From Apostichopus japonicus (Eukaryota > Echinodermata > Holothuroidea > Aspidochirotida > Stichopodidae): 64,000 bases of DNA. Positions 23,466-34,067 of the stretch are shown here, piece after piece. Position numbers and translations under genes: made by a program. The notes beneath the pieces are model-generated. The model did no database searches, was not told where the DNA came from, and saw nothing but the letters and a program-made list of their open reading frames with translations. Numbering within the stretch: position 1 is the stretch's first letter; every line of letters begins with the position of its first letter. The stretch spans positions 5,814,001-5,878,000 of the forward strand of contig NC_092576.1 of NCBI RefSeq assembly GCF_037975245.1, given 5' to 3'.

Positions 23466-24453
23466 TGTCACGAACGACTTTATTCATTGTACGTGTATTC
23501 AGTATATGCTGGTCAGGGTGATAAGTAGGTCACTCGTCGTGACTGACAACTTGTGCGTTTTTTCTGGAAGCGTCGAGAAATGATGGCGCTATTCGGTATT
23601 AGCGAGTGCAAATTTCCAGAACATACGGGAAGTAATTTTTAGCAGGTGACCGGATATCGTCGACCAATGAACGATGCACTATCTGTCGTATCTTCGAGAC
23701 ATGGATGATTCTCGATGTTTTTCCGTCAGGATTCCTGGAAGAGAATTTTCGGGAGATTAAACCCGGCTATATAAGAAGAGATATTTTCGGTGATGAGGAG
23801 TTTTAGTTCAGAGTTTTCCGATCTATTGTAAAAAGAAATTCATCTGAGATAAAAGATTAATCGAGGGGACGGACGGAGGAACCGGTGGACTGTTTGTTTA
23901 TTAGATTGGTGCGTCGTTTAACCGGGACAGGCGTGACTTCGGCAGAGTTTTTCGGAGTTCACCCAGGAGGAAGCCACCCTTGGGATACAAACGTTGAGTC
24001 GAATTGGACCAGCGGGGAACGGTTTTGCTCCTGACCAAGTCACGGGATACCAGCCTACGAGGGAGTCTAATCCCGACATCGTTGTTGGTGACGCAAGGAG
24101 GTCAGAACAGCTACGAAAGGAACCGAGAGCCGGCACGCGCCGCGTAAGATAAGTTAAGTAATCTTTTAACAATTTAACGGCCGTATAATATTGTAAAATC
24201 TGTCTGTAATATTCCAAATTTCTAGTACCAATAATCCCTGTACAAATCAGTAGATATCGTATCATTGTAAATATATCGTTTTTGTTAACTTTCAGAAACA
24301 TCTCAGTAGTCTTTTGGTCCTTTGAGTTTACTTCCCTGAATCTATCTAAAATTTTATTTTTATCGGCTTTGAAGGCCAAAGGAAAAACCCGGGGTCGCAA
24401 CAGAGGGGGCGCTAGAGGGTGCCATTTTGTATTATCCCACGGAAGTTGTGACA
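23466..24453 (+). mobile_element. solo LTR of an LTR retrotransposon
   Basis: The segment starts TGTCACGAAC and ends GTTGTGACA, a short inverted TG...CA pair. It is flanked by a perfect 5-bp duplication, ACATG (23461-23465 and 24454-24458). CTATATAAG at 23767-23775 is a good TATA box, with a transcribed region following. A lone LTR is what remains after recombination between the two LTRs of a full element. Minus-strand frames inside it are not genes. Orientation is set by the TATA box. Confidence 0.8.
23767..23775 (+). promoter_or_regulatory. TATA box of solo LTR
   Basis: CTATATAAG lies about 300 bases into the LTR, where a U3/R boundary would be expected. Confidence 0.55.
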
Positions 24454-24458
24454 ACATG

Positions 24459-25748
24459 TATGGTGAACAAACTTACCACCTTGATCTATTACATGTTAAT
24501 ATGAGTAGGAAGCTAATTGTATTTTGCCAATTTTGAGCTGTCTACATAACTTAATAGTTCAATCTTTTGTCAAGCAATCCCACTTGCCTCAAACACAAGA
24601 CTTCAGGGTTGAAAGTTGGTAAAGGATGGCTAAGCCAAAGGCTGTCATACAGTTGCAGTGCTATGAGGGTAATTTTCACACTGCCTATTCAGTAGTTACT
24701 TCAAAAAGGTACTGTAGAAAGATGAATAACAGATGGATAACAGCTAGATAGATTGACAGAGTGAAGATGCTGAGTCACAATATATCAAGTGGCATAGCTG
24801 GTTCGAGCTAAAAGTTACATTCCAATATGGGAGAGTCTTTCAAATATCCAGTTGCTCAGACTTACACCAGTATTTTACATACACTGTGCTTGCTCTCCAT
24901 TAACCAGGTGCCACTCCATTAAATATGGAATAACAACATTTCGCTCCAGAGTCTTTGTCCATAGGAGGCATCCATCATGGACATGCTGTTACAGTATTTA
25001 TCATGATGGAAACTTTCATAGACCAGTCATGGAACCATGCAAAATATTTTGTGTCTTTGAGTGCAGCTTTACTTTCCTTTACAATGTTTTTGGTTGTGCT
25101 TCTACTGCCAGTACTATCCTTTTTTATCAGCATGTTAATGATCATTGACATCTACTGCCAGGGTGTGTTGTCAGTAAACCATCTTTTGAAAGATTAAGGC
25201 CAGAATGGATAGTCAATGCTTTTGAATGACATATGAAGTTCTCTTGGATCTCATGCTGATCACCTGTCACAATTTTATTAAAATAGCACAACACCCTGTC
25301 CAAACAAGGATCTCAATCACTGCAGTTTACAAAGTCATTACAAACTGAGGGCTGCCAATTTCATCCACAAAAGTCCATGAAATACGTACAGTATAGCCTA
25401 TTGTGCTGAAGAACATGTGGAGTGAGTACTTGGTAATAATATTATATTTTTCAAAATTGCAGACAATACGTTGCACATTGTTATACAGTGTACATAGGAC
25501 AAACAATGGGGCATTAGACATATTGTAAATCGCCTTTGGGTAAGCACGACACACCTCCCCCTTGGATCCACCAGTACAAAGCTACAGTAAGTATTGATCC
25601 TAGGCCCTAGGGTACTAATAATTATTAAAATACTAGAGTGAATTGCTGTGCATGACACTGGCAGTACAGTTTGCAGGCCTAAGTAAGGCTAACACAGTTA
25701 CATTCCTAAAATACAGTTACGCCTAGTAATAGCAATATAGTAAAAGCT
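24459..25748. other. unassigned interval
   Basis: Several frames of 75-98 codons overlap on both strands, but none shows a domain or a conserved pattern. No element ends were found. Confidence 0.3.
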
Positions 25749-26320
25749 TCATAATTGACGCACCCCCGTAATTGACGCATCTTCAATTATTACTAGCAAC
25801 GATACAGCAGGCCACCTAAACTTTTTGCAGTCAAGTAGAATTACATATTTCATGAGTTTGAATCCATTTCAGCTATTTGCTGACCAAATTGTGGTATTTT
25901 TTAAGCTTTTAACACCTTCCCCCCAGTTTTGCACATTTTTTTGCATTTGGAAATCTTACACCCTAAAAGTAACCAACAATACCTCAGTATGATAAAACCT
26001 CTCTCTGGGACCTGACCTGTCTGAGCAGCCTTAGAGCATAACATTCAGCATCTAAAGTCAATGGATGTATACTAAGGCCTACAGTACTTTAGCTTATTAT
26101 CGAGGATGTGTCAATTTAGGGGTATGAAAGAACTTGACACGGCAGACATTTCAAATTCAAATTCTGCTCAATTGTACGGTGCATAAGCACAGAACCTTAA
26201 ATATTTTGAGATCATAACATTTCTGAGGAACTACACATATGAAAAACACATACAGTTGAGTGAATTGGTTTTTTCCTTGATAGACATCGTTGATCAAATC
26301 CATAAGTGCGTCAATTATGA
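25749..26320. mobile_element. possible DNA-transposon remnant
   Basis: TCATAATTGACGCAC at the left has an exact 15-base inverted partner, GTGCGTCAATTATGA, at the right. A second internal GTAATTGACGCA follows the left end. No target duplication is evident, and no transposase is readable, so the superfamily is unknown. Confidence 0.5.
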
Positions 26321-26470
26321 GACCACCATGCTACTAGTACTAGTAGAACTACAGTAGTTAATACTATGGCTACTACTAATTATAGGTAGGCTATATCGAA
26401 ATTCGGACTTCTCCATCACTTCTAAAGCGCCCGAATCGACCGCTCGCCATTTCTCTATTTTGATGCTCCT

Positions 26471-26563
26471 TCAACTTGACTGTACACGCTTGAAGTCGGG
26501 CTGGAAGTCGCCATTCTTCTCGTATACGCTTTGCACTTTGTTTACATCTATGGGCGCAGACAT
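26471..26563 (-). CDS. small open frame downstream of a promoter-like segment
   Basis: ATGTCTGCGCCC opens a 30-codon frame (MSAPIDVNKVQSVYEKNGDF...) ending in TGA. It directly follows a CCAAT-box region on the minus strand. Two GT sites (GAT/GTAAAC and AAGC/GTGTAC) could make it the first exon of a spliced gene. No downstream exon was identified, so this is a weak candidate. Confidence 0.25.
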   Translation of the reverse strand: MSAPIDVNKVQSVYEKNGDFQPDFKRVQSS

Positions 26564-26730
26564 CTTGATTAGGGGTGCTTGGCAGCGATTGGCTGAAACC
26601 CCAAACCTTCTTTAAGATCTATTTTGATTGGTGCTAACCAGAGCCGTATATTTAGAGAGTTTGGCCAATGGGGGACCGATTTTGATTGGTCGAGAGGTGA
26701 CACGCCCTCATAGGACGCCATGATAGTTCC
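26552..26730 (-). promoter_or_regulatory. CCAAT-rich promoter-like segment
   Basis: Four CCAAT/ATTGG boxes (at about 26588, 26625, 26665 and 26685) fall within 110 bases. The first half (26552-26638) matches 3507-3594 in inverted orientation. The second half (26639-26730) matches 41217-41296 in inverted orientation, including ATATTTAGAGAGTT and GACGCCATGATAGTTCC. The box density on both strands suggests a possibly bidirectional promoter, pieces of which have been copied elsewhere, or a repeat with promoter-like content. Confidence 0.4.
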
Positions 26731-28370
26731 AAATCAAAAACTTTTTGCGATGATGAGCAAATAACACTAACGATGCAATACATACTTAGGCTAGTACAAT
26801 ACTTGCGTAACAATTATTTTAATTTGTTAGAGAAAACAGAAAAACCTCCCCATATACAACTATGTCTTGATGTGAGGCCTGGGGATGTAGCCAGCGAAGT
26901 GAAGATTGAGTTCTTTTTTGAGGGGTTTTCCAACCAACGTCAAAAGACGAAAGATTTGGAAACAAAAGTTGGTCGGACAGGCTGGCGGTCTAAAGTGAAT
27001 AGTATTAGTACCAAGCTGTGTGAGGCGAGGATAGGCATATAGCCTAGGCTATCATCGAAGACTAGATCGCCATGTTTTGGTTATAAAAGGCCAGAAATTC
27101 CTGTTTTCTTCAATTTTAGATCATAGCGAACAAGCAAAATATACCTCGCTCGAGGCCTAAGACTGAGTTTAAAAAGCCTGGTCTAGCTTAGTTAGAATTA
27201 GGCCATGAATGCAAGCACTCAGTCTAACTTAGAGTTAGACCATATTTAGTAGCCAACTAAGGCTGGACCTAAAGTCTGACTGCAGCAGGACTGAGTTAGG
27301 CTTAACTTTCCTTTATGCAGACAATTAGCTGCATGACTCGATAATACGACTTGAGCTATGGAAGAAGTACTAGCCTTGGCCACAGATAGTCTAATTACAG
27401 AGGGTATAACAATATATAGGGCTATATGCTTAGCCTGAGATAGGCCAGTTATACAGCATAGTTTTAAATGAGCTAGGCATTACAGTTTTAGTCGAAAACT
27501 CCAGTAAGCCTAACCTTTGGCCTACAGGCGTAACGTTGGGGTTTAGCCTAGAAAAGTCCAGTTCATCTCCAACTAACTTATCCTACAAAAGACAAAAATA
27601 CTTGGCTAGGCCTCCTTATGCGTGCCAACTCTTGTAGCTCACTTTCAAATTCTCAAAGTTAAGTCTTCAATTATGACAGTTTGTAATACAGAGTTTGGAA
27701 TCAGCATGTATCTTCAAAATTTCTTACTTTCCTCACTTGTATGACCAGGTAATTTCCTACGTTTTGGTTTCAAATTTGCAATCCCCAGGTTCAAAAGTTT
27801 ATAAGGTTGGCAGGTCTGCTTTGGCCATTTAGAAGATAAATTTTTGGTGATTGTGAGCCTGCCCTATTGACTTTGAATATGGCCAATTTGAAAGGTGTCT
27901 AAGTGAAGGCAAGTGGAAGCTTAGGAAAAATGCCATCCCCACGCTATTTCAGCATAGGACTCATCCCAAACGAAGGAGAGTACTTGAGAGAGGTTCTGTG
28001 CCACCAGTGCTACAAAATGTATTAGTTTACCACAACTATTCTTGACCACCAAATGAAGAAATGCAACAAAATGTTAATGATAAACTTGGAAAGTATTTCA
28101 TGTTTATTGCACTTTTGATGGAATATATTAGTTGACCTTGGAAAAGGGCAATCATACTTAATTATTGTTTAACACATGATTATTGCAAAGAATAAGATTA
28201 ACATTTTATAAATATAGGTCTTTTTAACCTCCAGATTTCCCACTTGATTAGTTGATTTACAGCTTGGAGCTGGAAAGTCCAGTGTTCCAACTCCATGGCT
28301 TTGGTACTCACTTCTTAAATCAACCCTTCATCATTTACTCAATAACTCAATCATTCACTCAATCTATTCA
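26731..28370. other. unassigned interval
   Basis: Rich in TAGGCCTA-like words. ACTGAGTTAGGC/CTCAGTCTAACTTAG variants recur between 27160 and 27320. A frame at 26773-27042 (89 codons) has no recognised domain. Confidence 0.3.
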
Positions 28371-28615
28371 TTCTTCTTCCAAATCCCCTGATCATGCATC
28401 TGTACTTTTTTGTCATTTCATTCCTGTTTTCCTCCACACCAAGTTTTAAGTTTATCTGCTTAATTCTCACTCGCTTCTTATTAAGTAAACACTTCATCAT
28501 TAACCTCAATCTCTTGATTCTTCTTCCAAATCCCTTCATCGTGATTCATGCGTCTGAACTTGTCATTTCATTCCTGTTTTCCTCCACACCAATTTTGAAT
28601 TTATCTGTGGAATTA
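28371..28615 (+). repeat. tandem duplication, period ~147 bases
   Basis: TTCTTCTTCCAAATCCC starts at 28371 and again at 28518. In both units it is followed by ATGC(A/G)TCTG, TCATTTCATTCCTGTTTTCC, TCCACACCAA and TTTATCTG. The second unit is slightly shorter. Confidence 0.8.
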
Positions 28616-29159
28616 TAACATCATGCTGTCAATACATTACTAATCAGGCTTATAACTATTCATGCAACTGAGACAATATTTTGTGCCACCCAGCTGAAGA
28701 ATGCTTTTGCTTTTCTGTAAATTTGTAACATTAATATACAGCTGCAAGTTTACAGAAGGTCCCGGGCACAAAACTGGTCTCACAAATAACCAAGAAAGGG
28801 ACCGAAACTGGAAGGAAGGATAATGATCATATTGAAACAAATGATTAGACCCAGAAGTGATCGGTGATAACACGCTGCATATAAAAGTTTACAGATGCAA
28901 TCATTTCATATTAGCAGAAAAAAATTATGTTAATTTGTTTTCAAATTGTCAAGTCTAATGATCTTTTCCTATTTCCAGTCCTGGGGAATAATCATATTCC
29001 TTTGTGTACTAACATTTTATATCATAATAAGAAAATGATTTATTGAGTAAGTTAATTTAAGTACTTGTTTCAAAGGTTTTGCAGATATATGCTATTCTAT
29101 ATTGATCAGTAAAGGAATAATCGCAGTAACTTATGTGTTTATATTGACTTTGCATTCTA
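28616..29159. other. unassigned interval
   Basis: No supported feature. It precedes the decayed transposase and may hold its lost upstream part. Confidence 0.3.
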
Positions 29160-30178
29160 TTCAAGATCGTGACACTGAAAATGCAACACCATCAGTCACA
29201 CCAAATCAGCAAAATAACAAGAGTCTATGTAATCAACCATCAAGATCTGAAGGTTCTCTAAGGTATCGTCTGCATTGTGTCTAGAGAGAACTAAGGAAAA
29301 TGAGGAAAGAGAAGGCAGCTATTACCAAAAGCATGCAGGTTTGCTTGCTCCTGACCAGATCAAAGCCATAACCTTATCTAATATAAAGATGTTCAAGACC
29401 ATCAAAATTTGAACCAAATGTTCTTGGAAGCCAGTCCAAACAGGCATTATTCTGTCAACAGAGTCAATTTTGGATCTTCAAGAAGAACTGATGACAAGGG
29501 AAAAAAATTTCCTCTTGACATCACATTTCACCCAAGATTGCTTGGAGAATCTATTCAGCAGTGTCCGGACAATGTCTTCGCCAGTTGAATTCAAGTATGC
29601 CCTGCAAATCATAAACGCTGGAAACTATCAAACTGATGAGAACAACTTCCTCACTGATTTTAGTTTTGAAACACCAGACTGTCCAGTATCAGATGACATT
29701 CCTGAGGTGAACATTCATCTCAAACACCTGACCCGATGACCACAGATGAAGAAAACAGCCTATAGTACCTCAGTGGTTATTGCATAACTAGACTGAAGCA
29801 AAATGATAAGCACTGCTCAAGCTGTTTGGACAGCATTCAATCCACTTCCCCACCATCTTCCATTTTGGCTACATTCATAAGTTTAAGGAGTACACCGATG
29901 GTAACCTCGTTCATCCAAATCAAAGGGCTTTCCAATACCTCAAGACCACTGAATGACCTTCAGGAAGTATAGCAGTGATAACCTCATCAACATGGGTAAT
30001 TCTTAGAAACAGTTGACCTTGGCTATCGATTCAACTGCAGCCTCCCAATTTGCAGAGTGTTACAACATCAAAGGGAAACTGCATTCCAGACACCTGATGT
30101 CCGTCTCCCCATCTTTTGTAAAACGCAAAGGGCTGAAAAGAAGACAAAAAATCAGTGTTAAAAGTCTGGTAGAGAGTT
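29160..30178 (+). pseudogene. decayed P-element/THAP9-like transposase
   Basis: Successive frames give blocks in the order of the C-terminal half of P-superfamily transposases: GSLRYRLHC...RELRKMRKEKA, then PVQTGIILSTESILDLQEEL, FLLTSHFTQDCLENLFSSVR, EFKYALQIINAGNY, YLSGYCITRLKQNDKHCSSC, KEYTDGNLVHPNQRAFQYL and CYNIKGKLHSRH near the end. The TQDxLENLFSxVR block is the most diagnostic. Stops and frameshifts separate the blocks, and no DNA-binding THAP domain or terminal repeats are seen. The gene is therefore an inactive fragment. A STOP after VKSLVES at 30176-30178 marks the apparent original end. Confidence 0.7.
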
Positions 30179-30432
30179 AGGTAGTAAAAGCATGGCAATG
30201 AGGATTCATGTTGATAAAATCAAGTAAATAAATCAGACTTGGAGGACATAAGTTTGTCATAGTATCTTAAACCCAAATATATTTATATCCAGTATGCTGT
30301 TCACTTGAGAGAATAAAAAACCCTATGAAATAATATCACCCTGTCAAGTAGATACACTAAAGAAGCTAACCTCTCATCCTGATCCAGAGCAGTCACCAAA
30401 CTCTGGAGATTTTTACACAAAATCATTGAGAT

Positions 30433-31100
30433 CAAGGGCGTCGGAACTGGGGGGGGGGCACAGGGGGCACGTGCCTCCCCACTTTTCCTCAGGTTAAAAA
30501 TGTGCCCTTTTTCTACATAAAAATTGAGGTGTCTCAAGTTAGCAAGAGGCCAGGGAACCAGAAAGAACACTTGGGAAGGGCCGTTTCCGGCCATCTGAGG
30601 GGTTTGTAAAACCAAAAATTTTCTTGTACGCTCCGCGCCAACCAATGGTGGCACTCCTCTCAGATAGCCATGCATACAACTTTGCAAATCCTGGCTACGC
30701 CCCTGACTTTTAATGAATTTCTGTGGGTCAAACTCAAAGCAATTTCGAATGGAAAAAATTTGCTAACATGTTATCAAGAAATAAACTCTAATTCGGAAGA
30801 TTCCTACATTAGCAACTAGCACGATTTCACCTCATTTTGTCTCAAAAGAAAACTTGTTCCTTGTTTCCCAACTTGCACATTGGATATTGCAGTGCTAGTA
30901 TGCATATTTTCCTTGAGGGTGCACGGGGGGGGGGGGGCGTTGATGGAGTGATGTGTATACGTAAATAAGATAATACAATAAGAGTTATAAAGGGTACTAA
31001 ATATAAGGCTGTATCAGTCATTCAGTCCAATTGAATTTCTGCAAAGTGCCCTTTGATGTCGGTGTCCCCCCCCAGATTAAAAGTGCTTCCGCCACCCTTG
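30433..31100. mobile_element. hAT-type element
   Basis: Ends CAAGGGCGTCGGAA and TTCCGCCACCCTTG are inverted repeats with two mismatches. The subterminal G-run (30450-30459) mirrors the C-run near 31066-31074. A perfect 8-bp duplication, ATTGAGAT, flanks the element (30425-30432 and 31101-31108). Inside, TGTACGCTCCGCGCCAACC and a following GGTGGC(A)CTC block match two other hAT-type elements in the window. GGCTACGCCCCTGA at 30692-30705 resembles the end of yet another element, suggesting an older nested insertion. Confidence 0.82.
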
Positions 31101-31108
31101 ATTGAGAT

Positions 31109-32625
31109 TGGTTTTTAAAAACTAGAGAGGAAAGAACTTTTTACTTCATAAGAAGTTTCATGTCATTATATTCCAATGGGTTTGCTTAATTATTTTCCAG
31201 CAGATCTGAAAATTAGCATGAATTTGTTCATAAAAGTATGTGAATAACAGTGACCCCACCTACAAATGTGACCAAACTTGATTACTACAGTGATCATAAA
31301 TATTACACACCATACATTACTACACATACTGTATCACCACAGTCAGCATCCATTGCAGTCAGATTCTAAGGGGTTTAATAATACTGTATCAATGACATGA
31401 CAATCCTGTCTTGTACAACTTGAAAAAGAATGACTGGTAAAAAGCTCAAATAATTGGTTTGTTGCAGTCAAATTGAGAAAATATCCCAACTGGATACATA
31501 TGATACGGTGTGCACTGTGTGCTGCAAACTGGTACAATGTATTTGGTGTAGCTTGTGTGTGCTGAAAGCTAATTTTAAGTCTTCAAGATTTTGCAATTGA
31601 ATAACAATTCAGTTATTTAGGCTAACTCAATTTATAAACAACATTTGGGTATATAGCCTACTGCAATTTTGACAATACTCCTGCCATCTGTAGCTCATAT
31701 ATTCAGAGAGTAAGAGAAGTACTTTGAAAGTTATACTATAGCCTTACTGTTTGACAGTTTTAATATGTGTCATTTAACTTGTGTAGACCATTGTTCATAT
31801 TCCCTGATCAAATCAATATTATTGTACATATGTGATACAGTATCTTATGAATAAAATGATTTCAAATTTCAATTAATGACCTGTCTACTTTCTTTATCAT
31901 TTTTATCAGCCAACAACTGATACTGAAAATCAATAGTAACCCTGAGGTGATAAACCTAGGCTTAACCAGACTTTCCAACATTGAGGAAACTTTATGCGTG
32001 TGATCAGCGGCAGAGGGGGAGGGCTCTAAGGAGAGTGTCTCCCCCTCCCCTTTGGAAAAATTTTCGTATTTTTGACTGCCTAGATGCAAAATGGTGCATT
32101 CTTTTTCAGTTTCTCTGAGTAATTTTATATTGAGAATTTCATCATCAGATATATATTATTGAACTCAACAGGCATGAAAATTTTCAACAAAGACTTTTCT
32201 TGAATCGATGAAAGTAATCACTTGCTAACATAATTGAACGTTTATATCGGAAATTGAAGCACACTTCTCAATCTATAGTACCAACACCTCTCCCACCCGG
32301 CGTTTTCCACCACCACCATGGCGAACGCACTACTCTTGTAAGTGTAAGTACTCAAAGTTGCTTTGTGTTGTAGAGGTATGTAGCCTTCTTAGCATCTTTC
32401 AGGACGGTTTTTCGGAGATTGTTTGTGGAATGCGTGTGATAAAGTGCACAAAGCGTGTGAGTGTGCGAAGGGCTGGAAATGTGTGTGTCACACGCCGAAT
32501 GCCTGTGAGTTGGAATGTCTGGCTTAACCCCTGCCTTTCCATGAAGTAGGCCTAGGTACTCATAAAGTTAACTAGGTGTAGGCCTACAGTATAAATACAG
32601 GCCAGTGTTTGTGTACTATACACCT
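31109..32625. other. unassigned interval
   Basis: No gene is recognised. A purine/pyrimidine-rich stretch near 32006-32055 (GGGGGAGGG...CCCCCTCCCC) forms an imperfect inverted repeat. Confidence 0.3.
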
Positions 32626-32633
32626 ATATACAG

Positions 32634-33321
32634 GGTGACGTCCCTATGTTCCGACGTCTCTATGTTCCGACGTCTCTATGTTCCGACGTCTCTATGTTCC
32701 CACAAACTGATTGGACTCTATTTTTTTTTGACCAGATTTTATTCGGATCCCATTTGTGACCCAATTTTTTTTCGGACCCCATTTTTTTGGAACCAATTTT
32801 TTTGGACCACAATTTTTGGGACCCAATTTTTTTCTGACCTCATTCTTTTGTGACGCAAGTTTTTTTCGGACCCCATTTTTTTGGGACCCAATTATTTTGG
32901 ACCACAATTTTTCGGACCCAAATTTTTTTGGGACCCAACTTTTGTACCAACATGATTTCTGACCAATTTTTTCCCTGACCCCTAATTAGGTCCCAAAAAT
33001 TGGGTCCCAAAAAATTAAGTCCCAAAAAAATTTGGGTCCCCACAAATTGGGTCCACAAAAATTGGGTCCAAAAAAAATTGGGTCCACAAAAAAATTTGGG
33101 TGACCAAAAATTGGGCCAGAAAAAAAAGGGCCCGAAAAAAATTGGGTCTGAAAAAATTGGGTCCAAAAAGAATGGGGTCCGAAAAAAATTGGGTCAAAAA
33201 AGAAGGGTCCAAAAAAATTTTGGTCAAAAAAAATTAGAGTCCAAACAATTTGTCGGAACATAGAGACGTCGGAACATAGAGACGTCGGAACATAGAGACG
33301 TCGGAACATAGAGATGTAACC
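32634..33321. mobile_element. foldback element, almost wholly palindromic
   Basis: The left end begins GGTGACGTCCCTATG and carries the 16-base unit GTTCCGACGTCTCTAT in tandem four times. The right end carries the same array inverted (CGGAACATAGAGACGT repeated). Between them, (G)GGACCCAATTTTTTT-type units of about 15-17 bases run inward on the left and as complements on the right, meeting near 32970. A perfect 8-bp duplication, ATATACAG, flanks it (32626-32633 and 33322-33329). This is the architecture of foldback elements with tandem-repeat termini. Long frames inside, rich in Phe-Phe-Gly or Lys-Lys, are repeat artefacts. Confidence 0.88.
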
Positions 33322-33541
33322 ATATACAGTACAGTAACGTTACGAGTGCCTGTGGGTATGAGAAGCTCCAGAGTCCTACACAACTGTAACAACAATGGTA
33401 ATGTACAACTGTATCCCTACAGAGATGCAGCTCACATAGACTTAGACTAGAGCCATGAGCATTTAACCCTGCCTGTTAATTATTATTAATACTAGCCTAT
33501 TGACTTACTACAGTACTGTATGCTATTTCGCATGGTTATTT

Positions 33542-34029
33542 TGTAGTGACCGAGCAGTAACAGAACAAACTAAAACACATGCAACCAACAAAGAATGACA
33601 CAAGACAAGTTGACAGCTTGGATGCTGGAAGAGCTCTGGTTTGTATTATCCTCTTGTAACATCATCTCCAACATACATAACAAATTAACACTCACATAAA
33701 CCAACACCCTAGTATAATACAATCCTATTGGTAGGTGGAAGACCACTGACCACTCCCACTAGGTCATTCCATCTCTCACAAACATCTACACCTGTATAAC
33801 ATGTGATATCACACCAGAGTGTGTGCACCTGGGTACTCTCCAATTGACCTGGCCATAACAACTTCCAAACATAACTCAACTTACAGTGTAAACAATAGAC
33901 AAAATACCAACAATGCCATAGATGGCTATCCTCAGCGGACTAGACCAAACAGTGACCAGAATAGTCTAATAAATGCCAGCAAGTACAAAAGACTGGCCAA
34001 AGATAGGATAAATAAGCTAGGACCCTACA
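33542..34029 (-). repeat. Gypsy 3' LTR
   Basis: 488 bases, same length as its partner at 39860-40347, with only scattered single-base differences (for example GGAAGAGC versus GGAGGAGC). Small frames inside both LTRs are not genes. Confidence 0.95.
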
Positions 34030-34040
34030 ATCTCCCCCCC
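34030..34040 (-). other. Gypsy polypurine tract
   Basis: On the minus strand GGGGGGGAGAT immediately precedes the TGTAG start of the 3' LTR, the expected position for the primer of plus-strand DNA synthesis. Confidence 0.75.
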
Positions 34041-34067
34041 TACGAAAAACTTCTCTTAAGAAACATA

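Noticed and set aside
23918-24457. 179-codon minus-strand frame
   Set aside because: It lies inside the solo LTR, antisense to its TATA box, and shows no domain.
32605-33309. Overlapping open frames on both strands rich in Phe-Phe-Gly-Pro or Lys-Lys-Gly
   Set aside because: They arise from GGACCCAATTTTTT repeats of the foldback element; open in several frames at once, with no start context or domain.
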